Positions 1 through 6,772 of a stretch of 8,840 bases of DNA are shown in pieces. Where the stretch lies: contig DDBL01000145.1 of the NCBI GenBank assembly GCA_002333425.1, positions 12,627-21,466 on the forward strand, in the 5' to 3' direction. A model generated the notes under the pieces. That model had not been told where the DNA came from and ran no database searches. It saw nothing but the letters and a program-made list of their open reading frames with translations. The DNA is from Leptospiraceae bacterium UBA2033 (GTDB lineage Bacteria; Spirochaetota; Leptospiria; Leptospirales; Leptospiraceae). Position numbers and translations under genes: made by a program. Every line of letters starts with the position of its first letter. Position 1 is the first letter of the stretch.

Positions 1-789
1 GATAAAATCTATATTCCTCATCTAAATATCGCAGAGGATGTTTCCGAAACAATTCGTGAAGGTTTTATTTTAAAACTAAAAGGGTATCTTCTAGAACAGT
101 TTGGAGATAGTTATAATATTGTTTGTCAATCTGATTTGGATTTACTGTATAGACAAGCGGAGAGTTTTCAAAAACAAGGACGTGATACGAGAGAAATTTT
201 GTCTGAAATTTCGGAAGCACGAGATGCAGATGAAATTATTCATGGGAAAATTTTTGAAGACCAAGGACAAATAAAAGTTCTTTTGAATAATCTAAAAAAA
301 GATTCTAAGACTGGAGATTTTTATACTAAGGCTATTGTAGATATTTCTTTTTTGGAAAAAGATTTTGATTTTTATACGAAGGAAGCCGCAAAAAAAATTC
401 TAAACCCTCATTATAAAATCAAAAGTGGGGAAATGACTGTTATCCCGAACAAAAAAAAAGTAGATACCAAAACAGAAGTTATAAATTATGTAAATCCTAA
501 ATTAGTTTCTGTCGGTACTGCTGAGTGGGGACATTTTGAAGGTCTTCTGAAGTGGGATGATGCAGTAGATATTTGTGAAAGTAAGGGAATGAGACTTCCT
601 ACTCCAGAAGAACTGAGAGACATGGCTCAATTAAAAAACCATCTTTTGCGGGAGCCATGTTGTGTCTTTTGGAGTTCTCTCTCTAACAAAAAAGATTCTG
701 ATTATGCGTATTATATTGATATAAATGATGGGTATGGAAATTATTATCACAAGGACATAGACGTTAGAGTTCGTTGCGTCAAAAAATAG
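1..789 (+). CDS. Partial protein: TolB/CsgG-like N-terminal region plus Lcl_C (DUF1566) C-terminal domain; 5' end outside window
   Basis: The reading frame is open from base 1 to TAG at 787-789 and shows 262 residues. The apparent TTG start at 136 has no Shine-Dalgarno sequence, and the 45 codons before it read as ordinary protein (IYIPHLNIAEDVSETIREGF), so the true start lies left of the window. Visible residues 1-125 have a pattern (IYIP, hydrophobic repeats, ARDADEIIHGKI) resembling TolB- or CsgG-like periplasmic domains; that match is tentative. Residues about 180-262 are a convincing Lcl_C/DUF1566 domain: W-D-D-A-V, then GMRLPTPEEL, then FWSSL, then AYYIDINDG and the terminal VRCVKK. This domain is abundant in secreted and lipoprotein-like proteins of Leptospira; its biochemical role is unknown. 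A Lys-rich linker (about 142-155) joins the halves. Any signal peptide or lipobox would be outside the window. The gene ends 4 bp before the chemoreceptor and is probably co-transcribed with it. Confidence 0.82.
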   Translation, partial: DKIYIPHLNIAEDVSETIREGFILKLKGYLLEQFGDSYNIVCQSDLDLLYRQAESFQKQGRDTREILSEISEARDADEIIHGKIFEDQGQIKVLLNNLKKDSKTGDFYTKAIVDISFLEKDFDFYTKEAAKKILNPHYKIKSGEMTVIPNKKKVDTKTEVINYVNPKLVSVGTAEWGHFEGLLKWDDAVDICESKGMRLPTPEELRDMAQLKNHLLREPCCVFWSSLSNKKDSDYAYYIDINDGYGNYYHKDIDVRVRCVKK

Positions 790-793
790 CTGT

Positions 794-2347
794 ATGAATG
801 AAAAATATATATTAGAAAAAAAAGGGGAAAAAGCTTCCATTTATTTGAGGCTTTTTTTAATCACAGTATTTTCTTTGGGAGTTATAATTGGTATTTTAGT
901 TCAAAATGAAGTGCCAAAAATTTTAGGAAATTATGTAATTGGTATTTCTATCTATAGCATTTCCGTGCTCATATCCATTTATTCAATCACAAGAGAAAAA
1001 TACAATCCTTCATTAAAATACTTTGGAATTATTTTAGAGTTGATAGGATTTGCGATTGTAGTGAGCGGATACTTACGATTTGATACAAAAGAAGAAATTG
1101 GTAGAGGAGTTAGAAGTATTACTTTATTTGGAGTTTACTTCTTATTAATCGCTGGATCTAGTTTACGATTTTCTCCACGGTTTGCTTTGACTACTGGTTT
1201 ACTCACTACTTTTTTATTTGCTATATTGTCCTTGTTCTTTAAACATTTTACTAAAAATGCACCGGCTCCTGGTATCAATATTGATGTGGCTTTTGTGATA
1301 GTAAATTCTTTATTTCTATTAGCAATGGCAATCACAACGACTACTTGCACACGTTATGTAAGGCAACTTGCCGAAGAACAAATTGAATCTAAAAACAAAG
1401 CTAATGCACAATCAGAAAATTTATCAAAAATGATTTCTGAAACCAAACATGCCATCAAAGAATTAAATTTAGTTTTTTTTAATATGAACGAAGTGGTCGC
1501 AAGCAATAAAGGATTGAACCATGAACAAGCAAGACTCATGGATGAAATTAGTCGCATTATAGATCACTCGAATTCTAATACGAATCAGATGTTACAACTA
1601 ACCTCAAACCAAGAATCTATCACTGAAAAAAATTCCATTTCAATGAAAGACTTGAATTCAGCTATGTTAGACGCAGAGCGGGTAAATAAAATTATCTCCG
1701 TAAAAGGAAATGATGCTTTAAAACGAGCAGAAGTAGGAGAAAGTGAATTAAAAAATACTGTCCAAGAAATGGAAAATATAAAATCTATTTCAACAAAAGT
1801 TTCGCATATCGTAACTATCATATATGGAATCGCAAAACAAACTAATCTACTTGCATTAAATGCTGCCATTGAAGCTGCAAGAGCTGGAGAACAAGGAAAA
1901 GGATTTGCTGTGGTTGCAGATGAAGTGAGTAAACTAGCTGATTTAGCTGGTCGAAATGCTTCTCAAATTGGAGAGTTGGTCAAAGAAATGAACACTGCAA
2001 CACTTAAAGGAGCCACTCGAATTCAGTCTGTGGTTGGATCTATTCATGATATTGTGCAAGCTATTCGCCTAATTGTATCTGAGCTTTTAGAAATGGATGA
2101 AAAGGTTAAAAAAGAAATGTCTCTCATCAAAGAAGTTTTAAACCAAACATCAGAAATGCAGAATGTTTCAGGCAAATTAAAATCTACCTCCCATGAACAA
2201 GGTAATTTTAGTAGAGAAATTTTGGAGAACATTCAAACGATTCACCAAAGATCACGAGAAATTTTACAAACGGCAGGCGCTCTTCAGGAAAACACTGAAC
2301 TACTCAATCATATCACAGAACGATTAAATCAAAACGTTAGTTCCTAG
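794..2347 (+). CDS. Methyl-accepting chemotaxis protein-type receptor with six predicted membrane helices
   Basis: The 517-residue product is an inner-membrane signal transducer. Hydrophobic segments lie near residues 17-36, 44-65, 75-94, 108-124, 131-150 and 164-184, giving an estimated six helices with only short loops, so there is no sizeable periplasmic ligand domain. A long coiled-coil region follows from about 190. The conserved CheA/CheW-contact hairpin is at about 346-382, with AKQTNLLALNAAIEAARAGE followed by GKGFAVVADEVSKLA, which is near canonical. I see no clear HAMP consensus between the last helix and the coiled coil. The ATG at 794 lies 4 bp after the upstream stop and has no good Shine-Dalgarno sequence, so translation may be coupled to the preceding gene. 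The C-terminus is hydrophilic and lacks a CheR-tethering NWxxF-like pentapeptide. The last 11 bp overlap the converging hydrolase gene. Family assignment is firm; the sensed signal is unknown, and sensing within or near the membrane is inferred. Confidence 0.93.
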   Translation: MNEKYILEKKGEKASIYLRLFLITVFSLGVIIGILVQNEVPKILGNYVIGISIYSISVLISIYSITREKYNPSLKYFGIILELIGFAIVVSGYLRFDTKEEIGRGVRSITLFGVYFLLIAGSSLRFSPRFALTTGLLTTFLFAILSLFFKHFTKNAPAPGINIDVAFVIVNSLFLLAMAITTTTCTRYVRQLAEEQIESKNKANAQSENLSKMISETKHAIKELNLVFFNMNEVVASNKGLNHEQARLMDEISRIIDHSNSNTNQMLQLTSNQESITEKNSISMKDLNSAMLDAERVNKIISVKGNDALKRAEVGESELKNTVQEMENIKSISTKVSHIVTIIYGIAKQTNLLALNAAIEAARAGEQGKGFAVVADEVSKLADLAGRNASQIGELVKEMNTATLKGATRIQSVVGSIHDIVQAIRLIVSELLEMDEKVKKEMSLIKEVLNQTSEMQNVSGKLKSTSHEQGNFSREILENIQTIHQRSREILQTAGALQENTELLNHITERLNQNVSS

Positions 2348-3611
2348 AATTAAGTAGCAAAGGTAAAATTTCTTCTGCCAAAATTTTCGCGGCTAAGTTA
2401 TTGCCTTCAACTGTTGGGTGATCGTCTTCTGGGAACATGTAGATAAATTTATTTTCTCTTCGCATTTTTAAATCTTCTTGTCTGAATCTCAGAAGCGGAT
2501 TAATATGAGTAACCCCATATTTTTTGCAGATGGAATCAATTATGTTTTCTGGAGTACTTTCGCTATCGAATTCTGGTTCATGGATTCGCGAAAATAATGG
2601 AAATGTAAAAATTACTAGTTTGAATTTTTTTTCTTCACTTAGTTTTTTGAGTTTAACCAGTGTTTCTTCCCATTCTTTCCACAACTCCCAAGTTTCTATA
2701 TCCTCTTTTCTGGTGAAAGGAGTGATTTTACTTTCTGTCATTAAGTAATTTCTAAGAATTAAGTTTTTGACATCCTGCTTTTCGATAGGAGTATTTAGAA
2801 ATGTTTTTATATCTCTAGGCCATTTTATATGAGTCAAATGAGGTTTGATTCCAAATCTACCACCGATGAGTTCCGTCTGTTTCATTTCTTTTAATTGTTT
2901 TGCTAAAAGTTTTCTTTCTTTCTGGTATTTTCCAGCTACGAAAAAACGAATTGGTCCAAACCATCCATATTTTTTCAATAGCTCATAGGTGAACGCGTCT
3001 GTACTATTTTTTTGTTTTAAATCACCAATATCATTTTCACAAAAAGTTAAAATTACAACGTCAGGTGAGAAGTTGACATCATAATTTTTTAAACCTTCGT
3101 AGGAGTTGGTAATTGTAGATGCAGTCATGCCTGCATTTAAAACTTCTATTTTATCAAAATCTTGGGATTTATTTTGGTTCAAAATTGTTTCTAATTGGTG
3201 AGGAATTGTATTTTCATTGGAAACTTTCCAGCCCCACGTGAAGCTATCGCCTATGGAAATGATTCTTTTGGTTTTGATTGGTTTTTCTTTTGTAATGGGG
3301 GAAGTTCTTCTATAACCAGAAAAATAAGTAACATTTTCTCCGCCGAATTTAATAGTAAGTCCGTCTGGCGTGGATTTTCTCAGTTTAGATTGAGGCAAAT
3401 AAATTAGAATATCACCTTCTGTGAGTTCTTTTTCTAAGTTTGGATTATCTAATCGGAAATTTGGATCTAAGAAGGTATTGAAACGAAAGTTTGGGATCTT
3501 GTTTATTTTACAAAGCCCAACAAAAACTCCATGAAGTAATGCTGTAAATAGAAATAGAGTGATAAGACTAAAACTTAAAAGTTTAAGGCTTTCTTTAACT
3601 TTAATTTTCAA
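2337..3611 (-). CDS. Membrane-anchored SGNH/GDSL-family hydrolase
   Basis: The 424-residue protein is predicted to be a serine esterase, lipase or acyl-esterase of the SGNH superfamily. Residues about 9-33 form one hydrophobic segment after a Lys-rich N-terminus, so it is either a signal anchor or an uncleaved signal, placing the enzyme outside the inner membrane. Block I is IGDSFTWGW with nucleophile S123. Block II is LNAG with G161. Block III is CENDI with N193. Block V is DDHPTVEGN with H398 and an acidic residue just before it. The start is TTG at 3611-3609, chosen because GAGG (3621-3618) lies 6 nt upstream and a good promoter sits just before it. It is divergent from the carbamoyltransferase operon. 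SGNH hydrolases (SxtL in saxitoxin clusters) often accompany carbamoyltransferase/SxtJ/DUF5989 genes, so a shared pathway is likely but inferred. The substrate cannot be told from sequence. The 3' end overlaps the chemoreceptor gene by 11 bp. Confidence 0.9.
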   Translation of the reverse strand: MKIKVKESLKLLSFSLITLFLFTALLHGVFVGLCKINKIPNFRFNTFLDPNFRLDNPNLEKELTEGDILIYLPQSKLRKSTPDGLTIKFGGENVTYFSGYRRTSPITKEKPIKTKRIISIGDSFTWGWKVSNENTIPHQLETILNQNKSQDFDKIEVLNAGMTASTITNSYEGLKNYDVNFSPDVVILTFCENDIGDLKQKNSTDAFTYELLKKYGWFGPIRFFVAGKYQKERKLLAKQLKEMKQTELIGGRFGIKPHLTHIKWPRDIKTFLNTPIEKQDVKNLILRNYLMTESKITPFTRKEDIETWELWKEWEETLVKLKKLSEEKKFKLVIFTFPLFSRIHEPEFDSESTPENIIDSICKKYGVTHINPLLRFRQEDLKMRRENKFIYMFPEDDHPTVEGNNLAAKILAEEILPLLLNSRN

Positions 3612-3617
3612 TGCTGA

Positions 3618-3627
3618 CCTCGAGGTA
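3618..3627 (-). promoter_or_regulatory. Ribosome binding site inside a short palindrome, supporting a TTG start
   Basis: On the minus strand GAGG (3621-3618) lies 6 nt before the TTG start of the SGNH hydrolase. It is embedded in the perfect palindrome ACCTCGAGGT (3617-3626), so the Shine-Dalgarno sequence could pair with the bases just upstream in the short leader. Whether that pairing matters is unknown. Confidence 0.6.
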
Positions 3628-3634
3628 TTCTTGT

Positions 3635-3664
3635 ATTATATTCTTAGCGATAGTGCAATAGCAA
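3635..3664 (-). promoter_or_regulatory. Sigma-70-type promoter for the SGNH hydrolase
   Basis: On the minus strand the -35 element is TTGCTA (3664-3659, 4 of 6 consensus), the spacer is 18 bp, and the -10 element is a perfect TATAAT (3640-3635). The expected transcription start is near 3628, which leaves a leader of about 17 nt holding the GAGG ribosome site. The fit of promoter, leader and start codon is good, although strength is unknown. Confidence 0.6.
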
Positions 3665-3710
3665 CATGCTAAGGGCAAATTACACTGTCACCTCGAAAAT
3701 CGTTCAAAGA

Positions 3711-3788
3711 TTGCCACAGAGACACAGAGGCACGGAGAAAAGAGTTAATAAAAATAAAACCCTCTGTGTCTTTGTGCCTCTGTGGCAA
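3711..3788. repeat. Large imperfect inverted repeat of the CCACAGAG type in the divergent intergenic region
   Basis: The left arm (3711-3737) starts TTGCCACAGAGACACAGAGG, and the right arm (3762-3788) is its reverse complement with four differences in 27 positions. Three of the four would be G-U pairs and one A-C in a plus-strand transcript, so the RNA stem would be nearly continuous around a 24-nt A-rich loop (3738-3761). A closely related single arm occurs at 8772-8798. Sequences of the CCACAGAGACACAGAGGC kind are known as dispersed intergenic repeats in many bacterial genomes, so this is probably a mobile or formerly mobile palindromic element rather than a gene-specific site. It has no coding capacity and no poly-T tail typical of an intrinsic terminator on either strand. 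Confidence 0.88.
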
Positions 3789-3814
3789 ACCACACTGAGT
3801 AGATAGTCAAGGTA

Positions 3815-3869
3815 TTTACAGCAATTAAAAAACCAGTAAAGTTTTACTTATCTAATTTACAAATACAAT
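3815..3869 (+). promoter_or_regulatory. Candidate promoter region for the carbamoyltransferase operon
   Basis: Two weak sigma-70-like arrangements are visible downstream of the inverted repeat. One is TTTACA (3815-3820), 16 bp, TAAAGT (3837-3842). The other is TTTACT (3843-3848), 15 bp, TACAAT (3864-3869). Neither is strong and I cannot choose between them. The operon must have a promoter here or inside the repeat, because the nearest upstream gene points the other way. No Shine-Dalgarno sequence precedes the ATG at 3893. Confidence 0.28.
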
Positions 3870-3892
3870 GCTTATAAAATTATTAACCCTGT

Positions 3893-5719
3893 ATGAATAT
3901 TTTGGGAATTTCTTGTTTTTATCACGATAGTGCAGCAGCCATTATCAAAAATGGCGAAGTAGTCGCAGCTGCTCAGGAAGAACGATTTACTCGTAAAAGG
4001 CATGATGCCAACTTTCCAAATCGCTCTATCGAATACTGTTTACAAACAGCAAATTTGAAAGTAAGTGATTTGGACTTTGTTGCATTTTATGATAAACCTT
4101 TTTTAAAGTTCGAGCGAATCATTGAATCTGCACTCAGTGCGGCTCCGAGAGGTTTGCCTACTTTTATGAAAGCCATTCCAATTTGGATGAGCCAGAAACT
4201 TTTCGCTGGTGAAGAAATCAAAAAACAACTCGGCAAAAAGGAATTTAAAGGAAAACTCATTTTCCCAGAACACCATGAATCTCATGCTGCTGCTGCTTTC
4301 TTTCCTTCTCCTTATCTAGATGCTGCTTTTCTTACTGTGGATGGAGTTGGTGAATGGACTACTACTAGTTATGGTGTTGGTCGTGATAATCGAATCGAAA
4401 TTTTAAGTGATATTAAATTTCCTCATTCTCTTGGACTTCTTTATTCTGCCATTACCTATTACACTGGCTTCAAAGTTAATTCTGGTGAATACAAAGTGAT
4501 GGGTCTTGCTCCTTATGGGGAACCGAAATATGTGAACCTGATTTTGGACAACTTGATTGATCTCAAGGAAGATGGTTCGTACAAAATTAACTTGGAATAC
4601 TTTGACTATGTTGGTGGTGATCGTATGACCAACAAAAAGTTTGATCAACTTTTTGGAGCTCCTGCACGTAAACCTGAAACAAAACTTGCGCAACGCGAAA
4701 TGGATTTGGCTCGCTCTATTCAAGAAGTGGTAGAAATAGTCGTTCTAAAAATGGCAAGACATATCCACAAAACAACTGGAATGAAAAATCTTTGTCTTTC
4801 AGGCGGAGTTGCTCTTAACTGTGTGGCTAATGGCAAAATCCTCCGCGAAGGTCCATTTGATGATATTTGGATTCAACCAGCTAGTGGAGATGCAGGCTCT
4901 GCGTTAGGCGCAGCCCTCATTACTCATTACCACGTGAATAATGCTCCTAGAAAGGGAACCAATTTTGCGAAAATGCAAAAGGCTTCTTATTTGGGACCTG
5001 AATATAGCGAAGAGTATATCGAAAATTATTTGAAAACAAATGATATTCCTTATGAAAAAGTTCCAAAATCAGAAGTTGCCAAACGAACTGCAAAAGTTTT
5101 AGCAGACGAAAAAGTTGTCGGTTGGTTTCAAGGCAGAATGGAATTTGGTCCTCGTGCGTTAGGCGCTCGCTCAATCATTGGAGATCCTAGATCACAAAAT
5201 ATGCAATCGATCATGAATTTAAAAATTAAATTCAGAGAATCCTTTCGTCCTTTTGCTCCTTCGGTTCTGAGAGAAGATGTTTCCAAATACTTTGAGCACG
5301 AAGGAGATTCTCCTTATATGTTGATTGTAGCTCCTGTAAAGGATTCCATCCGAATCAAAATGACTCCCGAGCAAGAAAAACTTTTTGGAATTGAGAAACT
5401 CAACGTCCCAAGATCTACACTCCCATCTATTACGCACGTAGATTATTCTGCACGTATACAGACTGTTAGCCGCGAAGACCATGCAGCTTATTATGACTTA
5501 ATTTCTGAGTTTAAAAAACTGACTGGAATTGGTGTTGTAGTAAATACTTCCTTTAACGTCAGGGGAGAACCTATCGTATGTACACCGGAAGATGCATACA
5601 GATGTTTTATGCGTACAAATATGGACTTTCTAGTGGTTGAAAATTTTATCTTAGATAAAACCAAACAACCAGAATTAAAAAATGATAACGACTGGAAAAA
5701 TGAATTTGAACTCGACTAA
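3893..5719 (+). CDS. NodU/CmcH/TobZ-family O-carbamoyltransferase
   Basis: The 608-residue protein is full length for the family, which moves a carbamoyl group from carbamoyl phosphate through a carbamoyl-adenylate to a hydroxyl on a sugar or other acceptor. The N-terminal Kae1/actin-like ATPase half shows MNILGISCFYHDSAAAI at the start, the metal-ligand motif HHESH (127-131), GEYKVMGLAPYGEP (198-211), CLSGGVALNC (301-310) and SGDAGSALGA (331-340). The C-terminal YrdC-like half shows GRMEFGPRALGARSIIGDPR (414-433), FRESFRPFAPSVL (448-459, family-typical) and VNTSFNVRGEPIVCTPEDA (550-568). All hallmark motifs are intact, so it should be active. No signal peptide is seen, so it is cytoplasmic. 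It leads an operon with SxtJ-like and DUF5989 genes, the arrangement of sxtI-J-K in saxitoxin clusters. The acceptor is unknown; an envelope glycan or lipid is a reasonable guess. The start ATG lacks a clear Shine-Dalgarno sequence. Confidence 0.96.
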   Translation: MNILGISCFYHDSAAAIIKNGEVVAAAQEERFTRKRHDANFPNRSIEYCLQTANLKVSDLDFVAFYDKPFLKFERIIESALSAAPRGLPTFMKAIPIWMSQKLFAGEEIKKQLGKKEFKGKLIFPEHHESHAAAAFFPSPYLDAAFLTVDGVGEWTTTSYGVGRDNRIEILSDIKFPHSLGLLYSAITYYTGFKVNSGEYKVMGLAPYGEPKYVNLILDNLIDLKEDGSYKINLEYFDYVGGDRMTNKKFDQLFGAPARKPETKLAQREMDLARSIQEVVEIVVLKMARHIHKTTGMKNLCLSGGVALNCVANGKILREGPFDDIWIQPASGDAGSALGAALITHYHVNNAPRKGTNFAKMQKASYLGPEYSEEYIENYLKTNDIPYEKVPKSEVAKRTAKVLADEKVVGWFQGRMEFGPRALGARSIIGDPRSQNMQSIMNLKIKFRESFRPFAPSVLREDVSKYFEHEGDSPYMLIVAPVKDSIRIKMTPEQEKLFGIEKLNVPRSTLPSITHVDYSARIQTVSREDHAAYYDLISEFKKLTGIGVVVNTSFNVRGEPIVCTPEDAYRCFMRTNMDFLVVENFILDKTKQPELKNDNDWKNEFELD

Positions 5720-6116
5720 TACTGAAGCTCAAGAAAAAGAGCTAAAAACATTTTCACTTGGTGGCGGAATACTATTATCCGCTTTGGCGGCTTTTTTCTA
5801 TTATAAAGAAAGAGTTGAAATTTCTTATGCAATGGCAAGTTTAGGGGGAGCATTTCTTTTTGTTCGCCTGATTAACTTTATGTGGATCAAACCCATTCAC
5901 ACTGGATGGATGAAGTTCGCGCATATTCTGGGTGTTGTCAATACTCGTATCATTTTATTTATTGTATTCATTCTTACTGTAGTTCCGATTTCTTTACTTC
6001 TAAGGCTTTTTAGAAAAGATATTCTAGATAAAAACCTTCAAAAAGAAGCGGTGACTTATTGGAATGATAGACCAAAGAAAGAAATGAATATCAAACATTA
6101 CGAAAGGCATTTTTAA
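5700..6116 (+). CDS. SxtJ-family membrane protein
   Basis: A 138-residue inner-membrane protein with hydrophobic segments near 18-34, 43-60 and 84-104. The family-like marks are the first glycine-rich helix (SLGGGILLSALAAFF), a middle IKPIHTGWMKFAHILG stretch, the third helix ending VVPISLLLRLFRKDIL, then VTYWNDR and a terminal YERHF. This pattern matches SxtJ, a protein of unknown function found beside O-carbamoyltransferases. I chose ATG 5700 over the in-frame ATG 5682 because TGGA lies just before 5700 and the 20-bp overlap with the transferase fits coupled translation; the longer form would add six residues and overlap more. A scaffold or membrane recruiter for the cytoplasmic carbamoyltransferase is inferred only from context. 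Confidence 0.88.
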   Translation: MNLNSTNTEAQEKELKTFSLGGGILLSALAAFFYYKERVEISYAMASLGGAFLFVRLINFMWIKPIHTGWMKFAHILGVVNTRIILFIVFILTVVPISLLLRLFRKDILDKNLQKEAVTYWNDRPKKEMNIKHYERHF

Positions 6117-6122
6117 AAGAGG
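6117..6122 (+). promoter_or_regulatory. Strong ribosome binding site for the 50-residue DUF5989 gene
   Basis: AAGAGG begins right after the upstream TAA and lies 5 nt before ATG 6128. It is the clearest Shine-Dalgarno sequence on the plus strand of this window and supports the tiny gene being real. Confidence 0.75.
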
Positions 6123-6127
6123 TTATT

Positions 6128-6280
6128 ATGTTATCTTTAATTAAAGAATTTTTTGAATTTTTAATGGAACGTAAGAAGTTCTGGTTAATACCAATTATCT
6201 TCTTATTAGTATTATTATCAATTCTACTTGTTATGACACAGGGTTCAGCAATTTCTCCGTTTATCTATACTCTGTTTTGA
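6128..6280 (+). CDS. DUF5989 (SxtK-like) single-pass membrane peptide, 50 residues
   Basis: The product has an amphipathic start (MLSLIKEFFEFLMERKKFW), one membrane helix at about 19-36, then MTQGSAISPFIYTLF to the end. The basic ERKKFWL entry to the helix and the QGSAxxPFIYTLF tail match what I recall of DUF5989, which sits next to carbamoyltransferase and SxtJ genes in many bacteria and resembles SxtK in position and size. The strong AAGAGG site 5 nt upstream, the 11-bp gap after the SxtJ-like gene and the overlap of its TGA with the next start all support translation. Function is unknown; a membrane partner for the carbamoyltransferase complex is inferred. Genes this short are easily missed by automatic annotation. 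Confidence 0.88.
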   Translation: MLSLIKEFFEFLMERKKFWLIPIIFLLVLLSILLVMTQGSAISPFIYTLF

Positions 6281-6681
6281 TTTACCTATTTTGTGATGGA
6301 GCATCCCGAGGGAATCCGGGACCCGCTTCCATTGGAGTTGTTGCTTATAGAGATAGTGGGTATTCTGAAATTGTGTTTACTATCTCTGAATCAATTGGAA
6401 ATGAAACAAACAATGTAGCTGAATGGACAGCCTTACTTTTTGCAGTAACCAAGTGTAAGGAATTGTCCGAAAAAGAACTTAGGGTTCATTTGGATTCTGA
6501 ATTGGTAGTTCGTCAAATGCAGGGTGTCTATAAAACAAAGAACCCTGACCTTCTCAAAATAAAACAAAAAGTAGATAGTTTTAAACCTTTTTTCAATAGC
6601 TTAGAGTTTATCCATGTGCCACGAGAAAAAAATAAAATGGCTGATAAACTCGCAAATAACGCATTAGACTTAAAAAAATAA
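6277..6681 (+). CDS. Type 1 ribonuclease H (RNase HI family / RVT_3-like)
   Basis: A 134-residue cytoplasmic enzyme expected to cut RNA in RNA-DNA hybrids. The four acidic catalytic residues are all present: D7 in FCDGASRGNPGP, E49 in NNVAEW, D73 in HLDSEL and D123 in MADKLAN. The REKNKMAD context and H113 are typical of the shorter RNase H branch that lacks the long basic handle of the E. coli enzyme. The start is TTG at 6277-6279, overlapping the TGA of the DUF5989 gene (TTGA), so reinitiation by the same ribosome is likely. No other in-frame start keeps the first beta strand with catalytic D7. Its place at the end of the carbamoylation operon has no obvious pathway logic and may be simple co-transcription. 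Whether it is the cell's main RNase HI or a paralogue cannot be told here. Confidence 0.92.
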   Translation: MIYLFCDGASRGNPGPASIGVVAYRDSGYSEIVFTISESIGNETNNVAEWTALLFAVTKCKELSEKELRVHLDSELVVRQMQGVYKTKNPDLLKIKQKVDSFKPFFNSLEFIHVPREKNKMADKLANNALDLKK

Positions 6682-6695
6682 AGAAAAAATATTTT

Positions 6696-6725
6696 TTTAC
6701 TAAATAAATAATTGATTTTTATAAT
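6696..6725 (+). promoter_or_regulatory. Sigma-70-type promoter for the outer-membrane protein gene
   Basis: TTTACT (6696-6701, 4 of 6 consensus), an 18-bp spacer and a perfect TATAAT (6720-6725) lie in the 91-bp gap after the RNase H gene. A start near 6732 would give a leader of about 41 nt. A GGTGG ribosome site (6762-6766) lies 6 nt before ATG 6773. The -35 element overlaps an AT-only palindrome. Confidence 0.55.
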
Positions 6726-6772
6726 CATCCCACTAAGAGTATGCAAAACATAAATAGATATGGTGGTCTGAG

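Noticed and set aside
136..138. TTG as the start of the first gene
   Set aside because: The frame is open to base 1 with protein-like sequence, and no ribosome site precedes the TTG; the gene is partial at the window edge.
3711..3788. CRISPR array or intrinsic terminator
   Set aside because: There are only two arms in inverted orientation, not direct repeats with regular spacers, and no T tract follows the stem on either strand.
4403..4723. Antisense reading frame of 106 codons inside the carbamoyltransferase gene, and similar frames elsewhere
   Set aside because: They lie wholly opposite well-supported genes, show low-complexity Phe/Ser/Lys-rich products, and have no recognisable domain.
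3893..6280. Saxitoxin biosynthesis
   Set aside because: Only the carbamoyltransferase, SxtJ, SxtK and SGNH types are present. No polyketide-like starter enzyme, amidinotransferase or oxygenases are seen, so toxin production cannot be claimed.
6683..6698. Terminator after the RNase H gene (A-run, TAT, T-run)
   Set aside because: The palindrome is only A and T with no stable G+C stem, and it overlaps the -35 element of the next promoter; at best a weak terminator.
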